Assembly (NCBI GenBank): GCA_029055875.1
Contig: JAIDCJ010000010.1
Span: 191,473 to 255,472, forward strand
Length of the DNA: 64,000 nucleotides
Direction of reading: 5' to 3'
Source of the DNA: Clostridia bacterium
Lineage (GTDB): Bacteria > Bacillota > Clostridia > Christensenellales > Borkfalkiaceae
In this document: piece after piece, positions 7,859 to 17,349 of the stretch
Layout: each line of letters starts with the position of its first letter
Numbering within the stretch: position 1 is the first letter of the stretch
Notes under the pieces: model-generated
The model's input: the letters and a program-made list of their open reading frames with translations, nothing else
Told to the model about the DNA's origin: nothing
The model's database searches: none
Translations under genes and position numbers: made by a program

Positions 7859-8279
7859 GATAGACGAGCAGCTTGCGACCACGCTGACCGAAGAATTATT
7901 GCGGCTTGAAGTGTTGCAGCCGAAAAACATACGCGATACCCTGCACGCTTACCAAATGGCAAAACGCTGTAACGAAAAGCGCGTCATGTACGAAGCGGTA
8001 AGGTGGGGAGAGCGCGGTGCGCGCCTCAATTCCATTTCCCCCGGCATTATTGTAACGCCGCTTGCGATAGACGAATTTAACGGCCCGCGCGGGGATTTTT
8101 ATAAGAATATGTTTGCGAAATGCCCTGCGCACCGCCCCGGAACTGCGGACGAGGTGGCAAACGTTGCTGAGCTTTTAATGAGCGATAAGGGTGCGTTCAT
8201 TACAGGTTCGGACTTTTTGATTGACGGCGGTGCGACTGCCGCGTATTATTACGGGGCGTTAAAGCCCAAGGGAGAATGA
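7839..8279 (+). pseudogene. 3' remnant of a short-chain dehydrogenase/reductase gene
   Basis: The 146 codons from the ATG at 7839 match only the C-terminal half of an SDR oxidoreductase: catalytic Y-x3-K (YQMAK), RLNSISPGIIVTPL, and the C-terminal FITGSDFLIDGGA strand. The N-terminal Rossmann half with the TGxxxGxG NAD(P)-binding motif is absent; that position is occupied by the end of rlmD, which it overlaps by 20 nt. It cannot bind cofactor as it stands, so I call it a deletion remnant. The frame is still open to its natural stop, implying a recent event. The CMD-cupin gene follows after 1 nt and was probably its operon partner. Confidence 0.8.
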
Positions 8280-8280
8280 T

Positions 8281-9039
8281 ATGAAAAAAATCGTACAGAC
8301 GGCGGGCAGAAGCGCACTCGGAGAATTTGCGCCCGAATTTGCTCATTACAACGACGACGTGCTGTTCGGCGAAAACTGGAACAATACGGATATCGATATT
8401 AAAACGCGGTGTATCATCACGGTGGTATCGCTCATGTCGCAGGGCATTTGCGATAGCTCTCTCAAACACCATTTGCAAAATGCCAAAAATAACGGTGTCA
8501 CCAAAAAGGAAATCGTTGCGGCAATTACGCACACGGCGTTTTATGCGGGCTGGCCCAAGAGCTGGGCGGTGTTCAATCTTGCCAAAGAGGTATGGAACGA
8601 GAATGCGCCTGCCGTAACCGAAAAGGAAGAGTATGAAAATTCGATATTCTTCCCCGTGGGCGCGCCGAACGACGCATACGCAAAATATTTTAAGGGGCAG
8701 AGCTATCTTGCGCCTATTTCCAAGGAACAGGTTTTCATTGCAAACGTAACCTTCGAGCCGAAGTGCCGTAACAACTGGCATATCCACAAGGCGAAGAAGG
8801 GCGGCGGACAAATTCTCGTGTGCGTCGGCGGAGAGGGGTACTATCAGGAATGGGGCAAGCCCGCCGTAAAGATGAGCGCGGGCGACGTTGTGAATATTCC
8901 CGTCGGCGTCAAGCATTGGCACGGTGCGGGGAAAGATAAATGGTTTTCCCATCTTGCAATCGAGGTTCCTGCCGAGGACGGGAAAACGGAATGGTGCGAA
9001 CCCGTATCGGACGAAGATTACGAAAATGCAGTCAAATAA
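8281..9039 (+). CDS. carboxymuconolactone decarboxylase-like / cupin fusion protein
   Basis: A 252-aa two-domain protein. Residues 10-115 match the CMD/AhpD-like helical family (FGENWN, R-C-I-I-T-V-V-S-L, HLQNAKNNGVTKKEIVAAITHTAFYAGWP). Residues 150-245 form a cupin barrel with the metal-binding His pair HIH, G-G-E-G-Y-Y and the late HWH. Such fusions are common in anaerobes; the substrate is unknown and a role in redox or carbonyl metabolism with the neighbouring (now truncated) SDR is inference. It starts 1 nt after the SDR stop and ends in a 19-bp terminator. Confidence 0.85.
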   Translation: MKKIVQTAGRSALGEFAPEFAHYNDDVLFGENWNNTDIDIKTRCIITVVSLMSQGICDSSLKHHLQNAKNNGVTKKEIVAAITHTAFYAGWPKSWAVFNLAKEVWNENAPAVTEKEEYENSIFFPVGAPNDAYAKYFKGQSYLAPISKEQVFIANVTFEPKCRNNWHIHKAKKGGGQILVCVGGEGYYQEWGKPAVKMSAGDVVNIPVGVKHWHGAGKDKWFSHLAIEVPAEDGKTEWCEPVSDEDYENAVK

Positions 9040-9042
9040 ATA

Positions 9043-9086
9043 GGAAAAAGAAATACGGCGCGCGAATGCGCCGTATTTCTTTTTCC
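9043..9086 (+). terminator. terminator after the CMD-cupin gene
   Basis: A perfect 19-bp stem (9043-9061 with 9068-9086) with a 6-nt loop; the right arm contains TTTCTTTTT. Confidence 0.9.
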
Positions 9087-9107
9087 CGTTTGCTTTGTGG
9101 AAATATC

Positions 9108-9136
9108 TTGACAATCTTTTCTGCAAACGCTAAAAT
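9108..9136 (+). promoter_or_regulatory. consensus promoter of the surface-protein gene
   Basis: TTGACA (9108-9113), 17-nt spacer, TAAAAT (9131-9136). A short palindrome ATTAGA-6-TCTAAT at 9144-9161 covers the initial transcribed region and could be an operator. Confidence 0.8.
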
Positions 9137-9204
9137 ATATTCGATTAGAAATATATCTAATTAGTGTGATTCATAATAATTGTATAAAAATTTCGAGGGA
9201 ACTT

Positions 9205-11982
9205 ATGACAAAACGGAAAAAGGGCCTTATTATTGCGTGCGCTTCAATTTGCGCACTTGCGGCGGGTGCGGGGCTGGGCTTTGCCCCTGCAAACAATTTT
9301 GCGTATGCGGACGAGAGCACGGCCGAGGCGAGCTACTGGAAGGAAGTGCCTCATATCAGCGGTTGGAGCTGGGGCTCTTTCGACGCGGAGAAGAATTGTT
9401 TTAGAGCAATTCCCGCCGATTATTATAGCGGCGACGTTACGTTTACCTTTCAAAATTCGGAAGGTCTAACGATTTTAACCGCATACGAGAAAGTATTGAA
9501 CGGCGAATTCGCGTACTATTCCGACGTATCCTTCAAAAAATTAGAAGGCGAGTATCTGAATTTATATTTGGAAAGCAATCTCGGGAAATGGGACGCGGGA
9601 GAATATACGATGACGGCGGCTGCCGAGGCGCTTGAAGGATATCCCGCCTACGAGGCGAGCGTGCAGTTTTCCGTACAAAAGGCGAAAAATTACTGGGTGC
9701 AAACGCCTTATATCGAGAGCTGGTACGAGAAGAGCTGGTCGGCAGAGGAAAATCTTCCCGCGGCGGAAGACGCATTCGGCAATACGGTGGAATATACCGT
9801 CTATAAAGCGAAGGCGGACGCAACCGAGCCGGATGAAAGCGCCGTCTATTACGATACCGTGACGGATATGAACAAGCTGAGCGGTGCAGCGGCGGGGCGT
9901 TATTATTTAGCGGCGCGTGTTAAGGGAAGCGGGAACTATGAGGAGCTTAAATCGATCGTTCCTTTCCGCGTTTTCGATTCTCAAGTAGCTTCCACTACGC
10001 TTGAAGCTACACGGGAAGCGGCGTTCGACGAGATCGACCGTTTTATCGAATGGGACAATCCTTTTGCAACCAATTTGAAGGTAGATAAAGAGCTTGCCGA
10101 GGTGCAGGCGGATATCAGCCATATCAAAGACGCTACTTCGGTTTCCACCATTCAGACGTGGCTTCCGAAGGTGAAGCTCACCATTTGTAAAATTTACGCG
10201 CAAGAAGAAATTTTGCGTTATGCAAAGGACTTAAAGGTGGATATCACGCTTGACGAGCTTTTGATGAAGCCTTGGGCGGAGGATATTCAAAACGCAGACG
10301 ATATTGCCTTAGTGGCAGTGAAGCTCGGAAGCAAGACGGAGCATACGGGCGCGCTCGGCGAGGTTTACAAGCTGGCGGTGCAAAACGCGAGAAACGCGGC
10401 TTCGGCAGAGTTGGACGAGTATGCCAAGGCGGCGGGCGTTACCGAATACGACACGGTATTTACGGACGCCGATACGATTGAAGAAGTAGAGGAACTGCTC
10501 GCGCAGAAAAAGCACGATATCGACCTCAAAGCGCTTCAAACGATTACCGATTTGAAAGCATACAAGGACCGCACGTGGGACGCAGTCCGCAATTATGCGA
10601 AATATATCGGAATCTATTTGGGGAACGAAGAAGATAAACTCCGCTATAAGGATATCTATGCCGCTCCAACGATTGAGGACGTTGAAACCGTCTACGGCGA
10701 GTTAAAGGGCATGATTGACGAGGAGTTGCTCTATAAAAAGCTCGATCTTCTCAATGAGTTGAGAAACCTGGCCGTGTATTACCGCGACGAATATTCCGTT
10801 GCGGAAGAGGTGTTTGAGGCGATTATTTCGCTCAATTACAGCAGCGGTTCGGCATGGAAGGGAATTTACGAAAATTCGTCCACGTTTGTTTCGGCACAAA
10901 CGGCTTATAAAATAGCGGAGAACGATTTGAAAGCCGCCGTTCTTCCCGACGTAAAAATAGCCGTTATCGAAAAACTGAAAGATTTGGCGCAAGCTGGTGT
11001 TTCTCCGTTCGAGCTTGATGCGTACGTGCAAAGGGTAGAGGACGCGGAAACGGTAGACGAAGTAGAGAAAATATTACGTGAAGCCGAGTTCCAAGTAGAT
11101 AATACGCTCTATACCGCGCGTATGGAAGTGGTGCGCGCGCTCGATGAGTTTGCGGCGGAATACTTTGAAGATTATAACTGGAACGTGCTCGTAAAAGCAC
11201 TCGACGAGGGCAAGGATAAAATTTACGGCGCGAAAGTCCTTTCCGAAATTTACGAGGCGTTTGAAGCCGCAAAGCTCTATTTCATGCGCGCCTACGTGAG
11301 TGCCGAGCTCGACCATTACGGCGAAATTTACGCAGATTACGATATCAGTCTGATTGTAGATAGACAAAAGGCAAAGGTTACGGGAAGCTCTACGACGGTG
11401 AACGCGCTCTTGAAACTTCTCACCGATGCCCAAAAAGATATTTATGACGCGGCAAAAACGACTGCGCCCCAAAGCCTCAAAGAGATGAGCCTTGCTTATC
11501 CGAAATTCGACTACTCGAAGGACGTGGAGAACATAAAGGCCGCGGAAAATCTTGACGAATTGCACAAGGCATATACGGCGGCGAAGGCACGGTTCAACGA
11601 GCTTGCCGCGGCGGTGAAAAACGCAAGAGATATGTTAGAGCTCTATGCCAGGAGCTACGGATTGGAAGTGAAAGAGGGTACGGATGCGGCGAAAGCAATC
11701 GACGGAATATATACCGCCGCTTCTCCCGAGGATTTGCCCGAGCTTGTGAAACAGGCGAAAGCGGATATCGACGCCGCCGCAGGGGAAGTGCAAAAACGCA
11801 TCGATTCCGTAAACGCGGCACTCATTGCCTGCACGGCCGTCTTCGCCGCTGCGGCAGTCGGGTTTGCTACTTTGCTCGTAATTCTTTGGAGAAAGAAAAA
11901 ATCTCCCGCAAAGAAGAGCGCGGAAACGGAAACCGAAAAGAAAGAGCCAGACGAAGAGGATCGGCAAAAACCCGTTGAGTAA
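9205..11982 (+). CDS. large surface protein with alpha-helical repeats and C-terminal membrane anchor
   Basis: A 925-aa exported protein of unknown function. A Sec signal peptide covers residues 1-37 (basic start, hydrophobic core, cleavage after A-Y-A). Residues 40-260 contain two related beta-type modules, each opening with Trp-rich YW...P.I..W. Residues 270-880 are built from ~80-aa alpha-helical repeats with a recurring A-x-T-I-E-E-V-E-x2-L motif. A transmembrane helix (about 882-905) is followed by RRKKK and a Lys/Glu-rich cytoplasmic tail. I chose the ATG at 9205 because GAGGG precedes it; an upstream GTG at 9166 would place 13 extra residues before the signal. It has its own promoter and terminator. 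Confidence 0.8.
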   Translation: MTKRKKGLIIACASICALAAGAGLGFAPANNFAYADESTAEASYWKEVPHISGWSWGSFDAEKNCFRAIPADYYSGDVTFTFQNSEGLTILTAYEKVLNGEFAYYSDVSFKKLEGEYLNLYLESNLGKWDAGEYTMTAAAEALEGYPAYEASVQFSVQKAKNYWVQTPYIESWYEKSWSAEENLPAAEDAFGNTVEYTVYKAKADATEPDESAVYYDTVTDMNKLSGAAAGRYYLAARVKGSGNYEELKSIVPFRVFDSQVASTTLEATREAAFDEIDRFIEWDNPFATNLKVDKELAEVQADISHIKDATSVSTIQTWLPKVKLTICKIYAQEEILRYAKDLKVDITLDELLMKPWAEDIQNADDIALVAVKLGSKTEHTGALGEVYKLAVQNARNAASAELDEYAKAAGVTEYDTVFTDADTIEEVEELLAQKKHDIDLKALQTITDLKAYKDRTWDAVRNYAKYIGIYLGNEEDKLRYKDIYAAPTIEDVETVYGELKGMIDEELLYKKLDLLNELRNLAVYYRDEYSVAEEVFEAIISLNYSSGSAWKGIYENSSTFVSAQTAYKIAENDLKAAVLPDVKIAVIEKLKDLAQAGVSPFELDAYVQRVEDAETVDEVEKILREAEFQVDNTLYTARMEVVRALDEFAAEYFEDYNWNVLVKALDEGKDKIYGAKVLSEIYEAFEAAKLYFMRAYVSAELDHYGEIYADYDISLIVDRQKAKVTGSSTTVNALLKLLTDAQKDIYDAAKTTAPQSLKEMSLAYPKFDYSKDVENIKAAENLDELHKAYTAAKARFNELAAAVKNARDMLELYARSYGLEVKEGTDAAKAIDGIYTAASPEDLPELVKQAKADIDAAAGEVQKRIDSVNAALIACTAVFAAAAVGFATLLVILWRKKKSPAKKSAETETEKKEPDEEDRQKPVE

Positions 11983-11992
11983 AATAATAGTT

Positions 11993-12014
11993 AAGCCGCG
12001 CATATGCGCGGCTT
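11993..12014 (+). terminator. terminator after the surface-protein gene
   Basis: A palindromic stem AAGCCGCGCA/TGCGCGGCTT followed by CTATTTT. Confidence 0.8.
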
Positions 12015-12051
12015 CTATTTTCCGCAGGAGCATTTGTTTTTGCGGGAGCGT

Positions 12052-12080
12052 TTGAAAATACGGAAAAAGTGTGATATAAT
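12052..12080 (+). promoter_or_regulatory. lon promoter
   Basis: TTGAAA (12052-12057), 17-nt spacer, TATAAT (12075-12080), followed by a GAGGAG ribosome-binding site before the ATG at 12098. No CIRCE-type heat-shock repeat is visible. Confidence 0.85.
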
Positions 12081-12097
12081 TAGATAGAGGAGTATCT

Positions 12098-14419
12098 ATG
12101 GACAAACGTACGAAAATATTATCCGTCATTCCCATGCGGGCACAGGTCGTGTTTCCCGATACCGCCGTCGCATTCGACGCGGGGCGGGGAATGTCGCTTG
12201 CCGCAATCGAGCGGGCGGACAAGAACGATAAGCTCGTATTTATCAGCAAACAGACGAACGCAGAAAAAGAAAACCCGAACGGGGACGATTTATATGCAAT
12301 CGGCACGGTGGCGCAGATTCGCCAGACCACCCGCCTGCCGGGGGATAGGTTCCGCGTCTACGTGCAGGGCTTATACCGCGCGGTTGCAAAGGAGTTCAAA
12401 ACGGAGGGGGGAGTTATCACCGCCAGCGTGGAGGAGCTCGTAACCGTCCGCGGCGATTATAATCTTGAAGAGGCGTCCTTCCGCACCGCCAAGGATTTGG
12501 TGAGCGATATCGTGCAGGCGGACGGCAAGATTGCAAAGGAGCTTGAAAACGCGCTCACGGGCATTACCGACTACGACGCGTATATCAACGTATGCGCGCA
12601 CTATCTGCGCCTGAAAGACGACGTCAAGCAAAAGCTTTTGGAAGAGAACCGCATTCCCGCGCGGTTCAAGCTGTTCGAGCAGTGTCTCAACGACGAGCTT
12701 GAAATCACCCGCTTGGAGCACAAGATTGCACAGACCGTGCGCAAGAATATCGATAAATCGCAAAAGGAATATTTCCTGCGCGAACAGCTCAAAGCCATTC
12801 ACTCGGAGCTCGGCGACGACGTGGAGGACGGCGTAAAATTAAAGGAAAAACTGCTTGCGAAGAATCTGCCCGAGGCAATCATGCAAAAGGCGGAGGCGGA
12901 GCTTGCCCGCATGGACAAGACGCAGCCGTCCTCGCCCGAATATACCGTAATTCGCAACTACTTGGACTGGATCGTCGATTTGCCTTGGAGCGAGGAAACG
13001 ACGGACACCGAAAAGCTTTCCGACGTGGAGGCGGTTTTGGAAGCCGATCACTACGGCTTAGAAAAAATAAAGGAGCGGGTAGTGGAGTACCTCGCCGTGT
13101 TAAAGCTCACGGGCGAGTTGAAAGCGCCTATCCTCTGCTTGGTTGGCCCGCCCGGTGTGGGCAAAACGAGCGTTGCGAAATCCATTGCACGCAGTCTTGG
13201 AAGAAAGTTCGTGCGCATGAGTTTGGGCGGGCTCAAGGACGAAGCGGAAATCCGCGGACACCGCCGCACCTATATCGGCGCGATGCCTGGGCGCATTATT
13301 TACGAAATGAAAAACGCGGGCTGTATTAACCCCGTGTTCCTTTTGGACGAGGTCGATAAAATCTCTTCGGATTTGCGCGGCGATCCTTCGAGCGCACTCT
13401 TGGAGGTTTTAGACCCCGAACAGAATTATACCTTCCGTGATCGGTATTTGGAAGTCGAATACGATTTATCCAAAGTCATGTTTATTGCAACGGCGAACTC
13501 GCTCGACACCATTACAACGCCTTTGAAGGACAGAATGGAAATTATCGAGCTTTCGGGCTACACGCCGCAGGAAAAGGAAGAGATTGCAAAGCGGTACCTC
13601 GTGCCCAAGAAGCGCAAGGAAAACGGGCTTGACGAAGATAAACTGAAAATCACGGACGGCGCAATCTCCGCGCTGATTGACGGCTATACCATGGAAGCGG
13701 GCGTGCGTTCGTTGGAGCGCACTATCGGCACCGTTTGCAGAAAGGCGGCGGTGCGCATTGCAAAGGGAGAAGAAAAGAGCATTACCGTCAAGAAAACCGA
13801 TCTCGAGGACTTCCTCGGCGGCAAGCGGTTTTTCCGCGACGGCGAGCTTTTGGACGGAATCGAAGTGGGCGCGGCAACGGGACTTGCCTGGACGGCGGTC
13901 GGCGGCACGACGCTCACCATAGAGGTTTCGGCAATGCACGGCAAGGGCGATATTCAGCTTACGGGCAAGCTCGGCGACGTCATGAAGGAGTCGGCGCACG
14001 CGGCAATCAGCTACCTGCGCGCCCATGCCGAGAAATACGGAATCGACGAAAAGGATTTCGAGGAAAAGGATATCCACATTCACATTCCCGAGGGCGCAAC
14101 GCCCAAGGACGGCCCGAGCGCGGGCATTACCATGGCAACCGCAATTCTCTCCGCGTTCACGGGACAGCCCGTCCGTAAGGACGTTGCCATGACGGGCGAG
14201 ATAACGCTCCGCGGAAAGGTGCTGCCCATCGGCGGGCTCAAAGAAAAGGCACTTGCCGCAAACAGGCTTGGTATCCGCGACGTGATTATTCCCGAAGAGA
14301 ACAAAAAGGACGTGGAAGAGATTCCCGAAACCGTGCGCAAAGAGCTCAACTTTATTTGCGTGAAGAACGTAGACGAGGTGTTCCGCTCGGCCGTAACGGG
14401 AGGGAATTATGGAAATTAA
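12098..14419 (+). CDS. lon: ATP-dependent protease La (LonA type)
   Basis: A cytoplasmic AAA+ serine protease degrading misfolded and regulatory proteins. The 773-aa product has the N-terminal LON substrate domain (1-200), a coiled-coil linker, the ATPase with Walker [10 protein letters not shown] (about 350-358) and Walker [10 protein letters not shown], and a protease domain with the Ser in PKDGPSAG (about S674) and the Lys in [10 protein letters not shown] (about K716), i.e. the complete Ser-Lys dyad. The next gene, engB, overlaps its end by 11 nt, as in the lonA-ysxC pair of Bacillus. Confidence 0.98.
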   Translation: MDKRTKILSVIPMRAQVVFPDTAVAFDAGRGMSLAAIERADKNDKLVFISKQTNAEKENPNGDDLYAIGTVAQIRQTTRLPGDRFRVYVQGLYRAVAKEFKTEGGVITASVEELVTVRGDYNLEEASFRTAKDLVSDIVQADGKIAKELENALTGITDYDAYINVCAHYLRLKDDVKQKLLEENRIPARFKLFEQCLNDELEITRLEHKIAQTVRKNIDKSQKEYFLREQLKAIHSELGDDVEDGVKLKEKLLAKNLPEAIMQKAEAELARMDKTQPSSPEYTVIRNYLDWIVDLPWSEETTDTEKLSDVEAVLEADHYGLEKIKERVVEYLAVLKLTGELKAPILCLVGPPGVGKTSVAKSIARSLGRKFVRMSLGGLKDEAEIRGHRRTYIGAMPGRIIYEMKNAGCINPVFLLDEVDKISSDLRGDPSSALLEVLDPEQNYTFRDRYLEVEYDLSKVMFIATANSLDTITTPLKDRMEIIELSGYTPQEKEEIAKRYLVPKKRKENGLDEDKLKITDGAISALIDGYTMEAGVRSLERTIGTVCRKAAVRIAKGEEKSITVKKTDLEDFLGGKRFFRDGELLDGIEVGAATGLAWTAVGGTTLTIEVSAMHGKGDIQLTGKLGDVMKESAHAAISYLRAHAEKYGIDEKDFEEKDIHIHIPEGATPKDGPSAGITMATAILSAFTGQPVRKDVAMTGEITLRGKVLPIGGLKEKALAANRLGIRDVIIPEENKKDVEEIPETVRKELNFICVKNVDEVFRSAVTGGNYGN

Positions 14420-14990
14420 GGGCGCAAAGTTCGTCACTTCGGCGGCGAGCGAAGCACAGTTTATCCGCCCCGATAAGCCCATGATTGCCGTGTGCGGAAA
14501 GAGCAATTCGGGCAAGAGCACGCTCATAAACCTGCTTGCGAACCAAAAGGGACTTGCCAAAACGAGCTCCGCACCCGGCAGAACGCGGCTCGTGAACTAT
14601 TTCGATTTCGGCGCGTTTCTGCTTGCAGACCTGCCCGGTTACGGCTATGCCGCCGTATCCAAAGCGGAAAAAGAGAAGTGGGGCAAAACGCTCGATTCCT
14701 TCTTTGCAAGAAAGGAAGAGATTGCGCACGTCTTCGTTTTAAGCGACATTCGGCGCGATCCGTCCGAAGACGATATGCAAATGATTACCTTTTTGAACTA
14801 TCACATTTTGCCCTTTACCGTGATTGCGACGAAGAGCGATAAGCTTTCGAGAATGAAGCGCAAAGAGCGGACGAGAAAAATCGCGCAGAGCTTCGGGCTT
14901 GGCGAGGGGAACGTGATTGCGGTATCGGGACTTACGGGCGAGGGCAAAGCGGAACTGCTTCATAAAATCGGAGAGATTATCGAGCTATGA
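14409..14990 (+). CDS. engB: ribosome-biogenesis GTP-binding protein EngB/YsxC
   Basis: A 193-aa TRAFAC GTPase that assists late assembly of the 50S subunit. The G1 loop GKSNSGKST (30-38), G2/G3 region (SSAPGRTR, DLPGYGYA) and G4 TKSD are all present. The start lies inside lon (11-nt overlap), implying translational coupling. Length and motif order are normal for the family. Confidence 0.97.
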   Translation: MEIKGAKFVTSAASEAQFIRPDKPMIAVCGKSNSGKSTLINLLANQKGLAKTSSAPGRTRLVNYFDFGAFLLADLPGYGYAAVSKAEKEKWGKTLDSFFARKEEIAHVFVLSDIRRDPSEDDMQMITFLNYHILPFTVIATKSDKLSRMKRKERTRKIAQSFGLGEGNVIAVSGLTGEGKAELLHKIGEIIEL

Positions 14991-15322
14991 ATTTGGAAGA
15001 AACACCTGCAAAAAAGAAATGGCAAAAGCCCGTCGGGATAATTCTGAGTATCCTTGCATACGCTTTTTTGGCTGCGGGGATTGCGTTAGCTTGTCTTTCG
15101 TGGCTTTCATTGGAAGTCAGAGTTTATGCGCCGATTTTCGGGGCTATCTTGTTTGCGCTTGCCGGCGCTTGGGGATTTGTATTTTGTGAGCGCGCAGAAT
15201 TGGTCTTCTCGCTCAGCGAATACGCGTGGTCGCAGCAACCGCATGGAAACCGCGCACTTTACATGATTACCTTTCCCTGTCGTTTTCTTGCCGTTATTTT
15301 TCAATACTTCAACGGCGCATAA
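14987..15322 (+). CDS. small two-helix membrane protein
   Basis: A 111-aa protein whose ATG overlaps the engB stop (ATGA). Two hydrophobic segments at about residues 17-38 and 45-66 are joined by a very short turn; the N-terminus is Lys-rich and the C-terminal 45 residues are mixed, with a hydrophobic end. I do not recognise the family. Position at the end of the lon-engB operon and coupling to engB support it being expressed. Confidence 0.6.
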   Translation: MNLEETPAKKKWQKPVGIILSILAYAFLAAGIALACLSWLSLEVRVYAPIFGAILFALAGAWGFVFCERAELVFSLSEYAWSQQPHGNRALYMITFPCRFLAVIFQYFNGA

Positions 15323-15364
15323 AAAACGGTAATTCACTTTTTGCAAAATTTTTCATAACAGTCA

Positions 15365-15395
15365 AAAAATCGCTTGCCAAGGGCGGGCGATTTTT
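15365..15395 (+). terminator. terminator stem overlapping the rpsB promoter
   Basis: Arms AAAAATCGC (15365-15373) and GCGATTTTT (15387-15395) with an inner GCC/GGC pair give a bidirectional terminator for the lon-engB operon. The rpsB -35 box lies inside this stem-loop. Confidence 0.65.
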
Positions 15396-15403
15396 GTTAT
15401 AAT
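15374..15403 (+). promoter_or_regulatory. rpsB promoter and leader
   Basis: TTGCCA (15374-15379), 18-nt spacer, TATAAT (15398-15403). About 105 nt of untranslated leader follow before rpsB, long enough for ribosomal-protein feedback control; I could not match it to a known leader motif by eye. Confidence 0.7.
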
Positions 15404-15514
15404 GAAAAGGCTGTAAATACGCACCCTTGGCGTGCCGCTCTCCGTGTCCGTAAATTTTTCATGCGGATATCGGGCGGAATAACTCACAAAGAGGGGAAGT
15501 AAAACGGAGGAATT

Positions 15515-16288
15515 ATGGCAGTTATTTCTATGAAACAGCTTCTCGAAGCTGGCGTACACTTCGGTCACCAGACCAGAAAGTGGAATCCCAAAATGAAGAA
15601 GTATATCTTCGCAGCGCGTCACGACATTCACATCATCGATTTGGAAATGACCGCGAAGCTCATCGAAGAGGCGTACACGTTCGTATGCGAATCGGTGAAA
15701 CAGGGCAAGACCGTCCTTTTCGTCGGCACCAAAAAGCAGGCGCAGGACGCAATTAAGGAAGAGGCAGAGCGTTGCGGTCAGTACTACGTGAACTCCCGCT
15801 GGCTCGGCGGTATGCTCACCAACTTCAAAACCATTCGTTCCCGTATCGACTATCTTGAAAAATTAGAGAGAATGGAAGCAAGCGGCGAATTCGAGCTTCT
15901 TCCCAAAAAGGAAGTTTTAGGGCTCAAAAAAGAGATGGGTAATTTGCAGGAGAACCTCGGCGGTATCAAGAACATGCACGGTATGCCCGGCGTTATGTTT
16001 ATCGTAGACCCCAGCAACGAGGACATTGCGGTTGCAGAGGCAAGAAAGCTGAACATTCCCATCGTAGCAATTACCGATACCAACTGCGATCCCGACCTTA
16101 TCGACTACGTGATCCCCGGCAACGACGACGCGATCCGCGCAATCAAGCTGATTGCTTCCGTCATTGCAAACGCGGTTATCGAGGCAAATCAGGGTGAAAC
16201 TCCCGTTATCGTAGAAGAGGGTGAAGCAGCAGCTCAGCCTACCGATATTGAGGAAGTAGTTGCAAATGCCGAGGAAGCGGCAGAATAA
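15515..16288 (+). CDS. rpsB: 30S ribosomal protein S2
   Basis: A 257-aa structural protein of the small subunit, beginning [27 protein letters not shown] as in the family, with the second signature region [26 protein letters not shown] site precedes the ATG. The C-terminus has a ~30-residue Glu/Ala-rich acidic extension, a common variable tail. It opens the rpsB-tsf-pyrH-frr block. Confidence 0.98.
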   Translation: MAVISMKQLLEAGVHFGHQTRKWNPKMKKYIFAARHDIHIIDLEMTAKLIEEAYTFVCESVKQGKTVLFVGTKKQAQDAIKEEAERCGQYYVNSRWLGGMLTNFKTIRSRIDYLEKLERMEASGEFELLPKKEVLGLKKEMGNLQENLGGIKNMHGMPGVMFIVDPSNEDIAVAEARKLNIPIVAITDTNCDPDLIDYVIPGNDDAIRAIKLIASVIANAVIEANQGETPVIVEEGEAAAQPTDIEEVVANAEEAAE

Positions 16289-16310
16289 TCTTTTTAAGGA
16301 GATACGAATT

Positions 16311-17216
16311 ATGGCAGAGTTTACGGCAAAAGACGTTATGAAGCTCCGCGAGCAGACGGGCGCAGGCATGATGGACTGCAAGAAAGCGCTTGTTGATGCA
16401 GACGGTGATATGGATAAAGCGGCAGACCTTCTCCGTGAGCGCGGAATTGCAAAGGCTGCAAAGCGTGCTTCCAAAATTGCTGCGGAAGGCATTGTTTACG
16501 CACTCGTAGAGGGCAAGACGGGCGTGCTCGTAGAAGTGAACTGCGAGAGCGACTTCGTTGCAAAGGGTGATAAATTCCACGCGCTTGTGGAAGAGGTTGC
16601 AAAGCAGATTGCGAAAGTAAAGCCCGCAACCGTAGAAGAACTCCTTGCTTCCAAGATGGGCGGCAAGACGGTAGATACCTTCGTTCAGGAGCAGACGGCC
16701 GTTATCGGCGAGAAGATTTCCGTTCGCCGTTTCGCGCTTTACGAGAGCAAGGGTTTCGTAGAAACCTACATTCACATGGGCGGCACGATGGGCGTTATGC
16801 TCGACTTCGACGGCAAAGAGAACGCCGATACGAAGGAGCTTGCACACAACGTTGCGCTTCACACCGCATTCTCGAAGCCTTCCTACAAGACGGCTGCGGA
16901 GGTTTCCGCGGAAACGCTTGAAAAAGAAAAGGCTATCATGAAGCAGGAAGTCATCAACGAGGGAAAACCTGAAGCGATTGCAGAAAAAATCGTGCTCGGC
17001 AAAATCAAGAAGTTCTACGAAGAGAACTGCCTCATGGATCAGAAGTTCGTCAAGGACGACAAGGTGACCATTGCGCAGCTCATTGCGGAAACGGCAAAGA
17101 AGACGCCCGTAGAACTGAAAAACTTCTGCTTCTTCGTCATGGGTCAAGGCCTTGAAAAGAAGAGCGAAGACTTGCAGGAAGAAGTCAACAAGCAAGTTGA
17201 AGCAATGAAGAAATAA
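16311..17216 (+). CDS. tsf: elongation factor Ts
   Basis: A 301-aa guanine-nucleotide exchange factor for EF-Tu. The N-terminal UBA-like module (TAKDVMKLREQTGAGMMDCKKAL) and the core signature CESDFVAK are present. I start at the ATG at 16311, which has AAGGAG upstream; the upstream in-frame codons overlap rpsB and are not family-like. It lies 22 nt after rpsB and is closed by a terminator. Confidence 0.98.
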   Translation: MAEFTAKDVMKLREQTGAGMMDCKKALVDADGDMDKAADLLRERGIAKAAKRASKIAAEGIVYALVEGKTGVLVEVNCESDFVAKGDKFHALVEEVAKQIAKVKPATVEELLASKMGGKTVDTFVQEQTAVIGEKISVRRFALYESKGFVETYIHMGGTMGVMLDFDGKENADTKELAHNVALHTAFSKPSYKTAAEVSAETLEKEKAIMKQEVINEGKPEAIAEKIVLGKIKKFYEENCLMDQKFVKDDKVTIAQLIAETAKKTPVELKNFCFFVMGQGLEKKSEDLQEEVNKQVEAMKK

Positions 17217-17231
17217 TTTTTCACAAAGGAT

Positions 17232-17258
17232 AACGGAGGGCGTTTGCTCTCCGTTTTT
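17232..17258 (+). terminator. terminator after tsf
   Basis: Stem AACGGAG/CTCCGTT with an inner GC/GC pair and a following TTTTT tract. Confidence 0.85.
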
Positions 17259-17292
17259 CATATCATAACTACGGTTTTGTTTTTGGAAATTC

Positions 17293-17321
17293 TTGCATTT
17301 TTTGTCAAGGTATGGTATACT
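17293..17321 (+). promoter_or_regulatory. pyrH promoter
   Basis: TTGCAT (17293-17298), 17-nt spacer, TATACT (17316-17321), then an AGGGGG ribosome-binding site before the ATG at 17350. Confidence 0.8.
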
Positions 17322-17349
17322 GTTAAAAACATATCGCAGGGGGAAAACA

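Noticed and set aside
13466-14560. A 364-codon open frame antisense to lon
   Set aside because: It mirrors lon codon by codon, has no ribosome-binding site or family motifs, and arises from the GC-rich codon bias of the true gene.
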